Part shown: piece after piece, positions 3,585 to 5,551 of the stretch | Numbering within the stretch: the stretch's first letter is position 1 | How the letters are laid out: every line of letters begins with the position of its first letter | NCBI GenBank assembly: GCA_910577755.1 | Contig: CAJTNL010000035.1 | Coordinates: forward strand, 1 to 5,551 | Length of the DNA: 5,551 nt | Direction: 5' to 3' | Source of the DNA: an uncultured Eubacteriales bacterium | Lineage (GTDB): Bacteria; Bacillota; Clostridia; Oscillospirales; Acutalibacteraceae | The notes under the pieces: generated by a model | What the model was told of the DNA's origin: nothing | Databases searched by the model: none | What the model saw: only the letters and a program-made list of their open reading frames with translations | Made by a program: the position numbers and the translations under genes

Positions 3585-4848
3585 CGTATATACGCCTAAG
3601 CAGTTAGAATTATTGCGGTTATGGCAGACGAATAAACTAAAACGGATTAATCTGCTGTCCGGTTCGGTTCGCTCCGGTAAGACATGGATTAGTCTGGTGT
3701 TGTGGGCTTTTTGGGTTGAGACCATGCCCAAAGATAAAAATTATCTCATGACAGCAAAATCGCTGATAACGTTGAAACGCAATACATTAGATTTACTGAC
3801 AGAATTAATAGGAGCACAAAACTTTATTTATTCATTGGCGCAAAAGCAGGCATTTTTGTTTGGGCGTAAAGTTTATTTAGAGGGTGCAAATGATACAAGA
3901 GCAGAGAGTAAAATTCGCGGTATGACGTTGCAGGGAGCGTATTGTGACGAGCTTACCCTATTTGGGGAAGATTTCTTTACTATGCTGCTGTCTCGTTTAT
4001 CTGAATCTGATGCCAAGCTGATTACAACAACGAATCCTGATATACCAACGCATTGGCTTCGTAAAAACTATATAGAGCGTAGAAGCGAAATAGATATGCT
4101 TTTGATGGAGTTTTTGATTGAGGATAATATATTTCTTGATTCTAAATATGTAAAACAACTCAAAAAGGAATATGTCGGTGTGTTTTATGACAGATTCATT
4201 TCGGGAAAATGGGTAGCGGCAGAGGGAGTGATATACGGTCTGTTTGCAAACGACAAAAACAGATATACGATTGGTAACGTCTATACATATCTGGAAGAAA
4301 CAAATCAAAGCATTAGACTTGTTTCGTTTGGGGTGGACTTTGGCGGCAATCGATCCGCAACATCCTTTATTGCAACGCTGATTACAAATACAGGCACGGT
4401 GATCATTGCAGACGAGGCGTATATCAAAAAAGAGTTAAACCCGGATACACTTAATACGGAGTATGCCGCCTTTATTGAGCGGAATACAAAGTTATATGGG
4501 GCTGGGGTTACCAGAGCCGACAGTGCGGAAAGCGTTTTAATCCGAGGGTTGGATCTAACCGCTAAAAAACAAGGATTAAGAACAAAAGTCAAATTAGCTT
4601 TAAAGAGACCGATTAACGATCGAATCAAAATCACGTTACTGTTGATGGCGCAGGACAGGCTTAAAATCTGTAAAAACTGTATCCATACCATTGATGCGTT
4701 TGCATCGGCTGTATACGATGATAAAAAATTGGAAGATACCAGACTGGACGATGGAAATATGAATATAGACAGCTTAGATTCTTTTGAATATAGCATTGAG
4801 CCGTATATTGAGCAGATTGAACACAGTTGTTTAAAAAGGAGAGATTAG
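3577..4848 (+). CDS. terL: Phage terminase large subunit (packaging ATPase and nuclease), PBSX-type
   Basis: 423 residues, a usual length. N-terminal ATPase: Walker A GSVRSGKT at 29-36, Walker B hydrophobic stretch ending AYCDE with D124 and catalytic E125, and coupling motif TTTNPD at 150-155. C-terminal RNase-H-like nuclease: first acidic motif VDFGG with D254, a second acidic position around E280 (ADEAY), D315 in ADSAES, and a last acidic motif IDSLDSFEY with D398/D401. All expected motifs are present, so the enzyme looks intact. It powers DNA translocation into the prohead through the portal and cuts the concatemer. The ATG overlaps terS by 8 nt; the terS 3' end (AATTAGAAACG region) supplies no strong separate ribosome site, supporting coupling. 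The portal gene starts 1 nt after the stop. Confidence 0.97.
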   Translation: MNSVYTPKQLELLRLWQTNKLKRINLLSGSVRSGKTWISLVLWAFWVETMPKDKNYLMTAKSLITLKRNTLDLLTELIGAQNFIYSLAQKQAFLFGRKVYLEGANDTRAESKIRGMTLQGAYCDELTLFGEDFFTMLLSRLSESDAKLITTTNPDIPTHWLRKNYIERRSEIDMLLMEFLIEDNIFLDSKYVKQLKKEYVGVFYDRFISGKWVAAEGVIYGLFANDKNRYTIGNVYTYLEETNQSIRLVSFGVDFGGNRSATSFIATLITNTGTVIIADEAYIKKELNPDTLNTEYAAFIERNTKLYGAGVTRADSAESVLIRGLDLTAKKQGLRTKVKLALKRPINDRIKITLLLMAQDRLKICKNCIHTIDAFASAVYDDKKLEDTRLDDGNMNIDSLDSFEYSIEPYIEQIEHSCLKRRD

Positions 4849-4849
4849 C

Positions 4850-5551
4850 ATGACTGTATTTGAATATTTGAAAAAGCGCGGATTTCATCCAATCTCTGAA
4901 AGCTTTTATATACACATTAACGAATGGATGGACTGGTATGGAGGAACGGTAGCTAACTTTCATAAATACAAAGTATATAACGGCTGTCAATCTGTGAAAT
5001 GCCGCAGGGCAACGCTGGGAATCGCAAAAAAAAGTATGCGAGGATTGGGCGAATATGCTCATGAACGAGCGGGTTAAGATTACGCTATCAGATAATCAGA
5101 CAAACGACTTTGTGCACACAGTTCTGGAGGCAAATAATTTTTATGAGAAAATCAACGCATATCAGGAATTAAAATGCGCTTGTGGAATGACCGCCTACAT
5201 TCCGTATGTAAAAAACATTACGCAGGATGAAGAACAGGTTGAGGGTAGTATTGGCATCAACTATGTTCATGCAGGTAATATTATTCCTTTGTCCAGTGCA
5301 AATGGAGAGATTACCGAATGCGTTTTTAAAAGTTATCAGCGTATCGGAAAGGATGCCTATGTATATCTTCAAATACATTATTTAGAAAATGGACGGTACA
5401 TTATTGAGAATGTCTGGCTCAAGGAGAAAGACGGTCAGGTGAGCAATGCGGTTGGGGGCAATGTACCAGAGGCTGTCAAAGACGTTGTTCCGATTGTTCG
5501 GACGAACAGCGCAGAACGCATGTTCTCCATTGATAAATTAAGCATACATAA
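4850..5551 (+). CDS. Phage portal protein (SPP1 gp6-like), frameshifted and 3' partial
   Basis: ATG at 4850, one base after the terL stop, with AAGGAGAG upstream. The first frame encodes MTVFEYLKKRGFHPISESF and continues with WMDWYGG and FHKYKVYNG, the conserved N-terminus of clostridial SPP1 gp6-like portals. After about residue 61 it leaves the family and stops at 5077. From 5034 the +1 frame continues the family sequence (V-C-E-D-W-A-N-M-L-M-N-E-R-V-K-I-T-L) and stays open to the window end with about 172 more codons, including YVHAGNIIPLSSANGEI and VVPIVRTNSAERMF. Dropping one A from the A8 run at 5026-5033 joins both parts. The full protein would be about 450-500 residues; roughly half is visible. 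The portal dodecamer docks TerL and is the DNA channel. As written the gene gives only a 75-residue fragment. Confidence 0.9.
5026..5033 (+). other. A8 homopolymer at the portal frame change
   Basis: Eight A residues occur exactly where the portal family sequence changes frame (GCA AAA AAA then A-GTATGC). One base fewer restores the conserved AKKVCEDWAN segment. Options are a true one-base insertion, a homopolymer sequencing error, or RNA polymerase slippage on A8. Confidence 0.8.

Noticed and set aside
3549..3731. Minus-strand frame over the terS/terL junction
   Set aside because: Antisense shadow of terS and the terL Walker A region.
3997..4796. Two minus-strand frames of 103 and 163 codons over terL
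   Set aside because: Antisense to an intact terL with all catalytic motifs; no ribosome sites and no recognisable domains.
4661..5378. Minus-strand frames over the terL end and the portal gene
   Set aside because: Antisense shadows of conserved terL and portal coding sequence.

Overview
The window looks like part of a temperate tailed phage (prophage) of a low-GC Gram-positive host, probably a clostridial or related Firmicute. The support is the strong AGGAGG-type ribosome sites, AT-rich intergenic DNA, TTG/GTG starts, and a regulator - terS - terL - portal gene order of the kind seen in Firmicutes siphophage-type prophages. No host gene is present to fix the species.

Left part (1-2305) is an AT-rich accessory block with genes on both strands. 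On the minus strand, reading right to left, it holds: an orphan RelB/DinJ-type antitoxin (532-714) closed by a clean terminator; two short, atypical tRNA-like elements (409-468 and 245-310), each preceded by a perfect hairpin; and the start of a secreted protein with a signal peptide that runs off the left edge. On the plus strand, divergent from the antitoxin, is a multi-pass membrane protein of unknown role (812-1546), followed by a doubtful membrane ORF remnant on the minus strand and a small plus-strand gene (1842-2045). The block ends with a 51-residue double-glycine-leader (bacteriocin-like) peptide on the minus strand (2150-2305). It has its own promoter and shares a bidirectional terminator with the small gene.

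Right part (2479-5551) is the start of the phage late region, all on the plus strand. A DUF1492/ArpU-like sigma-region-4-type regulator (2479-2904) is followed by about 300 bp without a gene. That gap can be folded into several helices and ends in a Rho-independent terminator just before terS, so it is a candidate structured leader or antitermination RNA. Then come terminase small subunit, terminase large subunit (8-nt overlap with terS) and an SPP1 gp6-like portal gene. The portal gene is broken by a +1 frame change at an A8 run and continues past the right edge.

Working together: the DUF1492 protein probably controls the packaging/head operon, TerS and TerL recognise, translocate and cut phage DNA, and the portal is the channel on the prohead. 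The left block looks like cargo that serves the lysogen or the element rather than the virion: competition peptide, antitoxin, membrane protein and tRNA-like RNAs.
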